From Pedobacter endophyticus (lineage in GTDB: Bacteria; Bacteroidota; Bacteroidia; Sphingobacteriales; Sphingobacteriaceae): 64,000 bases of DNA. A program made the translations under genes and the position numbers. Below the pieces are notes generated by a model that saw only the letters and a program-made list of their open reading frames with translations, ran no database searches and had not been told where the DNA came from. The stretch is taken from positions 4,836,001 to 4,900,000 of the forward strand of contig NZ_CP064939.1 in the NCBI RefSeq assembly GCF_015679185.1, written 5' to 3'. This document shows, in pieces, positions 33,473 through 41,524 of the stretch. The number at the start of each line of letters is the position of its first letter. The first letter of the stretch is position 1.

Positions 33473-34708
33473 TTATTTATGATCTGGTTTATCAGGAACA
33501 TAATCCATTGGCACGCTATCGGCGATTTTTTCCCAGGCCCAATAGCCGGAGTAAAGTGTAGAGCGAGGATTGTAAATACCACCATTTTCGTAAAAGTAAA
33601 CGGGTGCCAATTGCAAGGTAACGGTAGAGATTTGGTAGTTTGGCATATCTAATGGCCTCGAAATGGATTGCCCTATCTGGTTAGAAAACGATGGACTTTC
33701 CATTTCTTTGGTATAAATGACATAAAGCTTATCGGTGAAATTGATCTTCTTTATAGATGCGTTAACCGTTTTAACAAGCGTATCCTGAGCAACTGGGGCC
33801 CGGTTAAGTATCGAAATGCCATCGGGGAGGTTCTTTTTTCTAAGCCAGTAGCTCAACGAATCGGGCTGGCCGATTGATAGCCGTCCGGTTAGTGTCATTT
33901 GACTGGAGGCTAAACGTTTAATATTGGCTCTAATGATACTGTCTGCCGGTTTATCGGGATTCGGCTTGGTAATCAGCTTGTTGATTATGAAACCTTCTTC
34001 GGTGGCATTTTTGTTGTAGAGCGCTTTAAAGAAATGTTGCGGTGATCCCAGGTAACTTTCTAACCGCTTTTTTGCCCAATTGCGTTTTTTACTTTTCGAG
34101 CCATTTAGGTCTTCATAATGCGGATAACCCTCGTAATAGATAATTTTCGTTTTGCTGCTCCACTCAAATAGGCTTATCAAATATTTTATGCGGTAACCCA
34201 GCGCCTGGTTTTCGATAATTAAGAACTCGTTCGTTTTAACCGTTAATTTCTGGTCGCCCTTATCATAATCGATTATTAAAACATCGGGATTAACCACTTT
34301 GCATTTTAAAGCATTGGGCGTAGTGCCGATAAAATAAGCTTTAAACATGGCGATATAGTAGGCTCTGTTTGGATCTGGCTTAATGGTTACATCGGCCAGT
34401 TGCGTCGGGTTTTCTTCTAATGTAACATCGAGCTTAACGGATTTATCGGCAATAACGATATTTTTGTTTATCGCTTTGTAGCCAATTAATTGAATCAGGA
34501 TGTCGTAGCTTCCCGGTTTTAGTAAAAGCTTGTAGGCACCATCATTATCGGTTGCTGTTGCTATCTTATAGCCGCTCACATATACTCCCGTACCGGGTAA
34601 TGGTTCTCCACGCTTGTCTTTTACGGCGCCCGAAAGAATAAAACCTCCCTGCGGATAGGCGTATGAGATGCTAAATAATACAGTTAAGAAAGACAAGACT
34701 AATTTCAT
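33473..34708 (-). CDS. Secreted protein with carboxypeptidase-like regulatory domain, paralogue B
   Basis: The 411-residue protein matches its neighbour along the whole length: FILSGAVKDKRGEPLPGTGVYVSGY versus FSISGIVRDNKDGLPGASIYLSGY, then PNALKCKVVNPDVLIIDYD, NEFLIIENQALGYRIKYL, GSPQHFFKALYNKNATEEGFIINKLI, and the end YENGGIYNPRSTLYSGYWAWEKIADSVPMDYVP. I estimate by eye that roughly 40-50% of residues are identical, so the pair arose by an old tandem duplication. A signal peptide is present (MKLVLSFLTVLFSISYAYPQ). Role unknown; probably co-transcribed with paralogue A. Confidence 0.8.
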   Translation of the reverse strand: MKLVLSFLTVLFSISYAYPQGGFILSGAVKDKRGEPLPGTGVYVSGYKIATATDNDGAYKLLLKPGSYDILIQLIGYKAINKNIVIADKSVKLDVTLEENPTQLADVTIKPDPNRAYYIAMFKAYFIGTTPNALKCKVVNPDVLIIDYDKGDQKLTVKTNEFLIIENQALGYRIKYLISLFEWSSKTKIIYYEGYPHYEDLNGSKSKKRNWAKKRLESYLGSPQHFFKALYNKNATEEGFIINKLITKPNPDKPADSIIRANIKRLASSQMTLTGRLSIGQPDSLSYWLRKKNLPDGISILNRAPVAQDTLVKTVNASIKKINFTDKLYVIYTKEMESPSFSNQIGQSISRPLDMPNYQISTVTLQLAPVYFYENGGIYNPRSTLYSGYWAWEKIADSVPMDYVPDKPDHK

Positions 34709-34713
34709 GAGTT

Positions 34714-34846
34714 TCAGTTAGCAGTTAGCAGTTGGCAGTTGGCAATTAGCAGTTGGCAGTTGGCAATTAGCAGTTAGGAGTTGTCAGTTGGCAGTTGGCA
34801 ATTAGCAATTAGCAACCACTGGCAATATGCAGTTTGCAGTAAGCAA
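34714..34846. repeat. Short-period repeats of GCAGTTGGCAATTA
   Basis: CAGTTAGCAGTTGGCAGTTG and close variants repeat about eight times between paralogue B and recN. The words CAGTTGG and CAATTAG alternate with a period of 7 or 14 bases. Non-coding. Confidence 0.7.
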
Positions 34847-34914
34847 ATCAACAATTTAGCAATTCAACAATTCAGCAATAGTTCAAACAATTAACCGAAT
34901 TAATCAGCCAAGCC

Positions 34915-36567
34915 TCATCCCAACAACTCTTTTGCATTTTCAATTGCCGATGCACCGGGATTTTTACCGCTCAACATTTCTGCAATTGCGCCAATCCGTT
35001 CCTCTTGTTTTAGTTTGCGTATTCCTGTTGTGGTTTTTCCGCCTGCTTCGTTTTTATGTACGAAATAGTGCGATTTTCCTTTTGCTGCAATTTGTGGTAA
35101 ATGCGTAATTGAAATTACCTGCATGTTTTCGCCAAGATCTGAAATAACGTCGCCCACTTTTAAGGCCGTTTCACCAGAAATTCCGGTGTCAATTTCATCA
35201 AAAATAATGGTAGGGAGCGACGTATGTTTTGCAAGTAACGCTTTTATGGCGAGCATTAATCGTGAGAGTTCCCCGCCCGAAGCCACTTTGTTTACCGGAG
35301 CAGGTGCTTGGCCCGCATTGGCACTAAAAAGCAAGTTGATTTCATCTAAACCGTCTTTACCCAACTCCACCAGCGTCTTTTGCTCCAAAACCAATCTTGC
35401 ACTCGGCATACCCACTTGCTTAAGCGTTTGGCTGGTTTCATCCTGCACCACTTTAATGGCCTTTTTGCGGTTGTTGGAAAGTTGGTTGGCCTGTTTGGTT
35501 AAATCGGCCTTGAGTTGTTCAATTTGTTTTTGAAGTGTTTCTATATTTTCGTCGGATGACAGGAGCTGGTTTAAGTTCTGCTCCAACTGATTTTGTATTT
35601 CCAATAATTCGTCGTTATCGGCAACGCGATGTTTTTGCTGCAATGAGTAAAACAAATCGAGGCGTTGGTTGATAATTTCTAAACGATCGGCACTGTGAAG
35701 TGTACTTTCTTCAATGCCCGAAACTTCATCAGCAATATCTTTAATCTCGATAATTGACGATTTTAAGCGCTCGTAAAGTGCATTTACTGCCGGGTCAAAC
35801 TTCTCAATTCCCTGCAGTTGAAGTTGCGCTTCTTTTAAGATCTGCAATCCCGACGGTTCACTTTCTGTCAACAATCCCGACGCCGTAAGCAATGCCCGTT
35901 TTATTGTTTCGGCATGAGTAAGTTTTTCAAGCTCCAGCTCCAATTCCTGCTGTTCGCCGGTTTTTAGGTTGGCCTGCTCTAATTCGTTAAATAAAAACTG
36001 CTCGTAATCTTGTTTGCTCCTGGCTTCATTGGCATCGCTGATTAATTTCTTTAACCGATTGTTTTCCTGCCTTAATTTTTTAAAACCTGTGCGGTAATCA
36101 AATAACAAAGCTTTATGATTGCCCAACGAATCGACGATGAGCAGCTGAAAATCGGCATCATTAATTTCCTGCGTAGCGTGTTGTGAGTGAATATCGATCA
36201 GCTTTTCGCCAATCTGTTTCAATATTGATAAATTTACCGGTGTGTCGTTTATAAATGATCGCGTCTTTCCGTCAATAGAAATTTCCCGGCGTAAGATGCT
36301 TTCGTTCAGAAAATCGAGGTCGTTGTCTTCAAAAAGCGTTTTCAGGTTATCGTCGGCCAAAATGAAATTACCTTCGATAACGCATTTCTTGTCCTGGTTA
36401 AAGAAGTATTTGCTTTCCGCCCGCTGACCCAAAATTAAGGAGAGGGCCCCTAAAATAATCGATTTACCAGCGCCCGTTTCGCCGGTTATGATGTTTAAGC
36501 CCTTATCAAATTCGATATCGAGGCTATCTATTAATGCGTAATTACGAATAGAAAGTTTTTGTAGCAT
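34915..36567 (-). CDS. recN: DNA repair protein RecN
   Basis: The 550-residue SMC-like ATPase has Walker A GETGAGKSIILGALSL (about 30-45), a long coiled coil (about 150-370), the signature VASGGELSRLMLAIKALLAK (about 424-443) and Walker B PTIIFDEIDTGISGE (about 446-460). It ends with ISITHLPQIAAKGKSHYFVHK. The length equals that of E. coli RecN (553). RecN acts in double-strand break repair. In many Bacteroidota recN closes a bamD-rpoZ-coaBC-porD group; here those genes lie 5 kb upstream, separated by the M56/BlaI and TlpA-like genes. Confidence 0.9.
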   Translation of the reverse strand: MLQKLSIRNYALIDSLDIEFDKGLNIITGETGAGKSIILGALSLILGQRAESKYFFNQDKKCVIEGNFILADDNLKTLFEDNDLDFLNESILRREISIDGKTRSFINDTPVNLSILKQIGEKLIDIHSQHATQEINDADFQLLIVDSLGNHKALLFDYRTGFKKLRQENNRLKKLISDANEARSKQDYEQFLFNELEQANLKTGEQQELELELEKLTHAETIKRALLTASGLLTESEPSGLQILKEAQLQLQGIEKFDPAVNALYERLKSSIIEIKDIADEVSGIEESTLHSADRLEIINQRLDLFYSLQQKHRVADNDELLEIQNQLEQNLNQLLSSDENIETLQKQIEQLKADLTKQANQLSNNRKKAIKVVQDETSQTLKQVGMPSARLVLEQKTLVELGKDGLDEINLLFSANAGQAPAPVNKVASGGELSRLMLAIKALLAKHTSLPTIIFDEIDTGISGETALKVGDVISDLGENMQVISITHLPQIAAKGKSHYFVHKNEAGGKTTTGIRKLKQEERIGAIAEMLSGKNPGASAIENAKELLG

Positions 36568-36610
36568 ACTCGGTTACGAAAATACTAAAAGTTATTTCAA
36601 CACATCAATA

Positions 36611-36644
36611 CAAAACAAAAACAGCGAAGAAATTTCTTCGCTGT
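36611..36644 (-). terminator. Terminator of the M56 peptidase gene
   Basis: ACAGCGAAGAAA and TTTCTTCGCTGT form a perfect 24-base palindrome (36621-36644). On the minus strand it is followed by TTTTGTTTTG. It lies just after the M56 stop codon and before recN, so recN must have its own promoter. Confidence 0.8.
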
Positions 36645-36669
36645 TCAGTGATCTGGTTGGTTGGTGTAT

Positions 36670-38559
36670 TTAGTTTTTTGCTTTCTCTCTTCTCTCTTTT
36701 TTCTCCATCTTTTCCTTAAGTTCTTTCACTTCCTTGTCGAATTCATCCTTCAGCTTTTTGTATTCTGCGCTTTGCCTTACTTTTTTTGAAGGTTGATTCT
36801 CATTCAAGAAAATGATGTTTTCGGATGGGCTTGAATTTTCAAATCGATAAATTTTCGATAAAGAATCTCCTTTCATTCTGGGCAGAATCGATAATCGGTT
36901 CTCGTTAAGGAATAGCACCCTCTCTTTAAGCGAATCTATTTGCGCCCTAAATTCAGGAGTGTTTATTTTTTCAGCCATTTCTTCGCCTATTTTTTTCCAC
37001 TTTGCCTGTGCTTCCGGCGAGCCATACTCTTTGGCAATGTCCTCACCAAATTTTTTCCATTTTGCCTGAGCCTCGGGTGATGAATATTGTTTTGCGAGAT
37101 TTTCGCCCAGTTTTTTCCATTTCGCTTGTGCTTCAGGAGACGAATATTCTTTGGCTAAGTTTTGGCTTAACTCTCTCCATTTGGCCTGCGCTTCAGGGGA
37201 TGAATATTCTTTAGTAAGGCTTTCGCTCAATTTTCTCCATTTCTCTTTTGCCTCGGGCGAATTAAATTCCTTGTAAATTCGTGCGTTAAATAACGGTTCG
37301 TTAAATGTGAAGCTTGAATCAGATCTGAAAATGAATGTGTCGGCCCTGGGAAACAATTCCTCTTTATAAAAAGCTTTGCGTAAGCTATCGGGCATATCTT
37401 TTAACGAGTTGTACTCCGTTCTCTTGCCGTCTTTATCGATGATTACAATTTTAACTTTGCGTTTTTTGGTGGTATCCTGATAAATTACTGTACCTGAATT
37501 ACCGATGTTATTGGTCGTTAAAATTAGCTCGTGTTTAACAGTTTTTTGAGTTTCCTTTTTCTTTTCTGCCGGATTAATCCATGCAATAGAGAATAAGCAG
37601 GCTACACCCAGTGTTAAGGCTGCCATTTGTTGTTTTGCGTTTAAATAATTGGTTTTCATGTTGGTTATTCGTTTAATGCGTTGATACAGGTTTTGGGTTT
37701 TGCCTGTGGCTGCCAAAGCATATGCCGGGCTGTTCTTATCTTTTAGTAATTCTAATTTGAGCAGGGCATGGGCATAGTTTAAGGGTTTACCCGTGATTTT
37801 CAACACCAGATCATCGCAGGCGTGTTCGCGTTCAATGTGGATAAATCTGCCCGCCATCCAAACAAATGGATTGTAAAAAAGCAATGTTTCAATTGAGGTT
37901 TTAATCAGATTTAAAAGAAAGTCGTTCCTTCTGATGTGCGATAGCTCGTGAATTAATATGGCTTCAACCTGATCGCTGTCCAATTGGTTAACCAGCGCCA
38001 CCGGAAACAATACCACAGGTTTTAAAAAGCCTATAACCAAGGGAACGTTTACTATCGACGATAACTGGAACCTGATCGCTTTGTTCAATTTAAGCTTTGC
38101 AGTAACGTTTTCGAATATGGCCTGCCAACTGGCGGGGATGGCGCTTAAATTGTCTCTTTTTAATTTTGCCAGCTTGTCATAGCCTTTAACAATAACGAAT
38201 AATTGTAGCAAGATGCCGATAATATAAAATAATACGACTACCGGAAAATACTGCTCGGCCTTGCTGCTGAAACTTGGCGGCAGATTATTAAAGTACTGAT
38301 ATACCTGAAGGTTCTCAGCGTTTATCATCGCCGATTGTTTGGGAATGCTCCAGCTCATCTGTTTTACAAAGTTGTACGCGAAACCCGCAAACATCAGAAT
38401 TATAGATGCAAAGGCCAAATTGTGCTTATATTTTGCCGCCAGCTTTGGCAAACTCAGTAAAATGATGAACAATACACCGTAAATAATGGCGCTTTGCCAA
38501 AGTGAGTTCAGAATGCTCCAGCCAAATGCCCTGATAAATTGTTGTATTAAAGTTTCCAT
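36670..38559 (-). CDS. M56-family (BlaR1/MecR1-like) membrane metallopeptidase with C-terminal tandem repeats
   Basis: The 629-residue protein has several membrane helices in its first 135 residues. The zinc motif HELSHIRRNDF (about 205-215) and the later EREHACDDL (about 244-252) supply the ligands and catalytic Glu of peptidase family M56. A further membrane helix (AALTLGVACLFSIAWI, about 313-328) leads to a soluble tail. The penicillin-binding sensor of BlaR1 is absent. Instead residues about 431-530 are five 20-residue repeats of type EYSSPEAQAKWKKLGENLAK, plus a degenerate sixth, then a charged end. M56 proteins cleave the partner repressor on sensing a signal. The BlaI gene lies 253 bases upstream on the same strand. 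Confidence 0.85.
   Translation of the reverse strand: METLIQQFIRAFGWSILNSLWQSAIIYGVLFIILLSLPKLAAKYKHNLAFASIILMFAGFAYNFVKQMSWSIPKQSAMINAENLQVYQYFNNLPPSFSSKAEQYFPVVVLFYIIGILLQLFVIVKGYDKLAKLKRDNLSAIPASWQAIFENVTAKLKLNKAIRFQLSSIVNVPLVIGFLKPVVLFPVALVNQLDSDQVEAILIHELSHIRRNDFLLNLIKTSIETLLFYNPFVWMAGRFIHIEREHACDDLVLKITGKPLNYAHALLKLELLKDKNSPAYALAATGKTQNLYQRIKRITNMKTNYLNAKQQMAALTLGVACLFSIAWINPAEKKKETQKTVKHELILTTNNIGNSGTVIYQDTTKKRKVKIVIIDKDGKRTEYNSLKDMPDSLRKAFYKEELFPRADTFIFRSDSSFTFNEPLFNARIYKEFNSPEAKEKWRKLSESLTKEYSSPEAQAKWRELSQNLAKEYSSPEAQAKWKKLGENLAKQYSSPEAQAKWKKFGEDIAKEYGSPEAQAKWKKIGEEMAEKINTPEFRAQIDSLKERVLFLNENRLSILPRMKGDSLSKIYRFENSSPSENIIFLNENQPSKKVRQSAEYKKLKDEFDKEVKELKEKMEKKERREKAKN
36970..37269 (-). 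repeat. 60-bp tandem repeat inside the M56 gene, five units
   Basis: Five in-frame 60-base units encode (E/Q)Y(S/G)SPEAQAKW(K/R)(K/E)(L/F/I)G-type 20-mers; the first unit (EFNSPEAKEKWRKL) is the most diverged and the central three are nearly identical. The repeat number could vary between strains. Confidence 0.85.
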
Positions 38560-38734
38560 AGCGTTGGATTTTTATTTTTTTCTTCGGTTTGATTTTTGAG
38601 TTGGTATCAAGAACCTCTCGCCCCGCCCTCTCCTTGAAGAGAGGGAGCTAGGAACTGCTCTTTTGTTGTTTTGTTATTAAAGCCATTGCAATTTACTTTT
38701 AGCTTTAGTCTTTCAGCTTTCGCCTTTGGCCTTT

Positions 38735-38761
38735 TCCCCGGAGGGATGCCTTTGGCACAGC
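38735..38761. repeat. Dispersed repeat, GGAGGGATGCCTTTGGCAC copy
   Basis: CCCCGGAGGGATGCCTTTGG then CACAGC matches the copy near 4050. A small hairpin (GCCCTCTCCTT, AAGAGAGGG) lies near 38624. The interval 38560-38812 is otherwise without a gene. Confidence 0.5.
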
Positions 38762-38812
38762 TTTAAGCTTTACTCTTGGCTGTAGACTCCGGACTTCCGA
38801 CTTTCGGACTCC

Positions 38813-39184
38813 TCACTTAAGACTGTCTAAATATTTTTTAATTTCGTCAATTTCATCAGCGCTGGCACTGTGATTTCCAAGGGCCTGCATGACCAATCTG
38901 GCTGCCGAACCGTTAAAAACATTGTCGATCATTTTGTTTACCAATTGCTTTTCGGTTTTATCCTGACTAACCAAGGCTTTGTAAATGTGCGTTTTTTGAT
39001 TCGTGTCTCTTTCTACCATTCCTTTTTCGTGCATAATCTGCATGAGTTTTAGGGTAGTGGTATAGCCAGAATCTTTTTTATCCAATGTTTCGTGTACATC
39101 TCTCACCGTTGCCTGGCCTTTTTGCCAAAGCACCTGTAAGATTTCCATTTCGCCTTCAGTTGGTTTGATGTTATTGTTGCTCAT
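38813..39184 (-). CDS. BlaI/MecI/CopY-family repressor
   Basis: The 123-residue winged-helix protein reads PTEGEMEILQVLWQKGQATVRDVHETLDKKDSGYTTTLKLMQIMHEKGMVERD (about 7-59), the DNA-binding domain of the BlaI family with its recognition helix at SGYTTTLKLMQIM. A C-terminal dimerisation/cleavage region of about 60 residues (EKQLVNKMIDNVFNGSAARLVMQAL) follows. It represses by binding as a dimer and is inactivated by its M56 partner, here the next gene downstream. Two perfect inverted repeats overlap its promoter, so it probably represses itself and the M56 gene. Confidence 0.9.
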   Translation of the reverse strand: MSNNNIKPTEGEMEILQVLWQKGQATVRDVHETLDKKDSGYTTTLKLMQIMHEKGMVERDTNQKTHIYKALVSQDKTEKQLVNKMIDNVFNGSAARLVMQALGNHSASADEIDEIKKYLDSLK

Positions 39185-39198
39185 ATTGTTACAAGGTC

Positions 39199-39238
39199 TA
39201 CGAATTATTTCGTAATCAAATGTACGAAGATATTCGTA
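39199..39238. promoter_or_regulatory. Two BlaI-type operators
   Basis: TACGAATTATTTCGTA (39199-39214) and TACGAAGATATTCGTA (39223-39238) share the perfect dyad TACGAA-N4-TTCGTA and are 24 bases centre to centre, on the same face of the helix if the pitch is about 12 or somewhat rotated. They flank and overlap the -7 element at 39217-39224. Confidence 0.75.
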
Positions 39239-39246
39239 TAATCAAA
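39217..39246 (-). promoter_or_regulatory. Promoter of the BlaI-M56 operon
   Basis: On the minus strand TTTG (39243-39246), 18 bases, TACATTTG (39217-39224), an exact match to the phylum consensus. The upstream operator fills the spacer and the other lies at the expected transcription start, a clear repression layout. Confidence 0.75.
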
Positions 39247-39741
39247 ATAAGTTTGGATTTTTTTTTGAAACCGTTAACTGTTTAATCCCGATAGCTATCG
39301 GGAGGTTAATTGGTTAACGGTGTTATAAGAAAACAAAGGAATTGAGATGACAGTTTTGCAATGCTGTCATCCTGAGTGCCCGCCTGGACCGGACGGGCAG
39401 CAATGCTATTAAGTTAGGCCGTCTAAGGCGTCAACTATGAACTGTCGTCATCCTCAGCTTGGCTGGGGATCTTACTGTTAAGGCTTTCGCACTTGCATTG
39501 CATTGATCCCGTACGTACGGGACCGCCTGCGCGGGAAAGACGGCAAGAAAAAACGTCATCCGATAGTTACCGGATTTTACACAATGGTTATCCCGAACGA
39601 TGACAATATTCTTTTCGGCTTACTTAATAGCATTGGAGGGGCAGATATGAGCAAAAAGCGGGAGTAACGCTAATTTGAATGCTGAAATTGCTTTACGAAT
39701 AATATAAAATTGTAATAGTTGGGCAAAAAACTGTGATCTGA
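39247..39741. repeat. Repeat-rich interval between the TlpA-like gene and the BlaI promoter
   Basis: Contains the perfect palindrome CCCGATAGCTATCGGG (near 39287), a third copy of the GCCCGCCTGGACCGGACGGG element with its AATGCTATTAAGTTAGG tail (39378-39418), a CTCAGCTTGGCTGGGGATCT copy near 39456 whose inverted relative is near 18745, and GTCATC / GATGAC arms (39555-39604). No gene is seen. Confidence 0.55.
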
Positions 39742-40857
39742 TTACTTATCATCGAGCAATTCAGCTAGTTTTTCTCTGAGCGCTTTTCCTTTCAAATCTT
39801 TGGCGATTACTTTGCCGCTCGGATCGATTAAAAGGTTGGCAGGTATCGTAGTAACGCCATAAACTTTAGCGGCTTCGTTTTGTTTTTTTAAATCAGATAC
39901 CTGAACCCATGGCAATCGATCTTCTTTAATGGCGTTTATCCATTTATCTTTATCCGTATCAACCGATACGCTTAAAACTACAAAGTTTTTGGTTTTGTAT
40001 TTCTCATAAACAGCTAAAACATTTGGATTTTCTTCTCGGCAAGGTAAGCACCAGGAAGCCCAAAAGTCTACAAGGACATATTTGTTTTGGTAAGATGAGA
40101 GCGTAACCGCATCGCCATTTACATCATTTTGAGTGAAGTCTTTAGCTATCATACCTTCCGAAATTTTTTTGCTTTCAATAATAGTCGCCGCTATTTTTCG
40201 TGCTTCGGGCATTTTTTTGAGCGTTGAAGATAATTTTGCAAAACTTTGCGCTACCTGAGGGATGTACTTGCTGCTACGTGCCATTTCGGCTAACGTTAAG
40301 AGACTTACATAAGAGTTTGGATGTTCATTTATAAACTTAAACTGAATTGGAAATGCCTCATAGTAAGCATCTACAGCATTGGCCTTAATCGAGTTTACAA
40401 ATGCGGTATCTTTCAATTCCTCTGTGCTCAGCTGGTTAAGGTCTTTTAATTTTTTCCTTTTTTCGGCAACAGGTTTTAATGCATTATTCAGTTTAGCATA
40501 ATCATCATTTAACGGCGTTCCAGAAATTAAGGTGTTGTTCAGCGTGTCGGGAGAGGTAAGGGAAATTTGACCAGAATCGATATAAATGTAAAACGAATCA
40601 GATAAGTCGAGTGCAAACCTGGGATTATCATTTCTGCTGAGATAGCCTCTAACCTTGGTAGCAAAAGTACCTTTAAATTTAAACGATCTGTTCTTTACAA
40701 CGGTAGAATCTTCAACCAACCGATCGCCTTGACGATAAGTCAGAAAGATCTTATCCCCATCGTTATATGCCTTGCCGAAACCTTTTATAACAAACGAAAA
40801 CTGAGCCAATAGACTTAAAGGCGAAAGAAAGATAGCTATCAAAAGTAATCTCTTCAT
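39742..40857 (-). CDS. TlpA-like thioredoxin-fold lipid-side protein with DUF4369 domain
   Basis: From MKRLLLIAIFLSPLSLLAQFSF (start 40857) the protein is 371 residues with a signal peptide. The N-terminal domain of about 110 residues (FVIKGFGKAYNDGDKIFLTYRQGDRLVEDSTVV) is of the DUF4369 type. A helical middle leads to a thioredoxin domain with VDFWASWCLPCREENPNVLAVYEKY (about 262-286) and GVTTIPANLLIDPSGKVIA (cis-Pro). The CxxC WCLPC predicts periplasmic disulfide reductase activity. The longer frame to 41004 is rejected because its first 49 residues are translated repeat DNA. It lies between porD and the BlaI-M56 pair, where recN would usually follow. Confidence 0.8.
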   Translation of the reverse strand: MKRLLLIAIFLSPLSLLAQFSFVIKGFGKAYNDGDKIFLTYRQGDRLVEDSTVVKNRSFKFKGTFATKVRGYLSRNDNPRFALDLSDSFYIYIDSGQISLTSPDTLNNTLISGTPLNDDYAKLNNALKPVAEKRKKLKDLNQLSTEELKDTAFVNSIKANAVDAYYEAFPIQFKFINEHPNSYVSLLTLAEMARSSKYIPQVAQSFAKLSSTLKKMPEARKIAATIIESKKISEGMIAKDFTQNDVNGDAVTLSSYQNKYVLVDFWASWCLPCREENPNVLAVYEKYKTKNFVVLSVSVDTDKDKWINAIKEDRLPWVQVSDLKKQNEAAKVYGVTTIPANLLIDPSGKVIAKDLKGKALREKLAELLDDK

Positions 40858-40967
40858 TGTTTTGCGTTTAAAGTAAGTTACGAAGTGTTTGGTCGTCAGT
40901 GCGAGGCCGGCTTCTGCGAGCCGAAGCAATCTGATTTTAAGAAAAGAGATTGCCTCGCAATGGGAAA

Positions 40968-41524
40968 TAACCAATGAACCAATTAACCAATGATCAATGA
41001 CCAATTAACAATTAACCAATGACAAATTAACCAATGAACCAATGACCAATTAACAATTAACAATTAACCAATGCCCAATGAACCAATGACAAATTAACTA
41101 ATGAACGAATGACCCATTAACTAATGAACCAATGACTAATGACCAATTAACTAGTGAACTAATGACCAATGACCAATTAACAATTAACCAATGACCAATT
41201 AACTAATGACCAATTAACTAATGAACCAATGACTAACGACCAATGAACCAATGCCCAATAAACCAATTAACTAATGAACCAATGACTAACGACCAATGAA
41301 CCAATGCCCAATAAACCAATTAACTAATGAACCAATGACTAATGGCCAATTAACCAATGATCAATGACCAATGAACTAATGAACCAATGACTAATGACCA
41401 ACGAACCAATGCCCAATGAACCAATGACAAATTAACTAATGAACGAATGACCCATTAACTAATGAACCAATTAACCAATGACCAATTAACTAATGAACCA
41501 ATGACTAATGACCAATAAACCAAT
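40968..41524. repeat. Low-complexity array of ACCAATG / ACTAATG / ACCAATTA words
   Basis: About 557 bases built almost wholly from the words AACCAATG, GACCAATTA and ACTAATGA in irregular order. Longer duplicated blocks are visible: one near 41068-41130 recurs near 41407-41470, and one near 41232 recurs near 41284, about 52 bases on. It starts in the leader of the TlpA-like gene and ends at the porD stop codon. No frame resembles a protein. Similar TTCATTAGTTCATTCG words occur at 45121-45210 and 45430-45470. Confidence 0.85.

Noticed and set aside
39199..39238. Terminator hairpins
   Set aside because: The two dyads lie upstream of blaI and overlap its promoter, without T-runs; operators fit better.
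40858..41004. N-terminal extension of the TlpA-like protein
   Set aside because: The extra 49 residues are translated from repeat DNA (GSLV, DHWLI), while a normal signal peptide starts at 40857.
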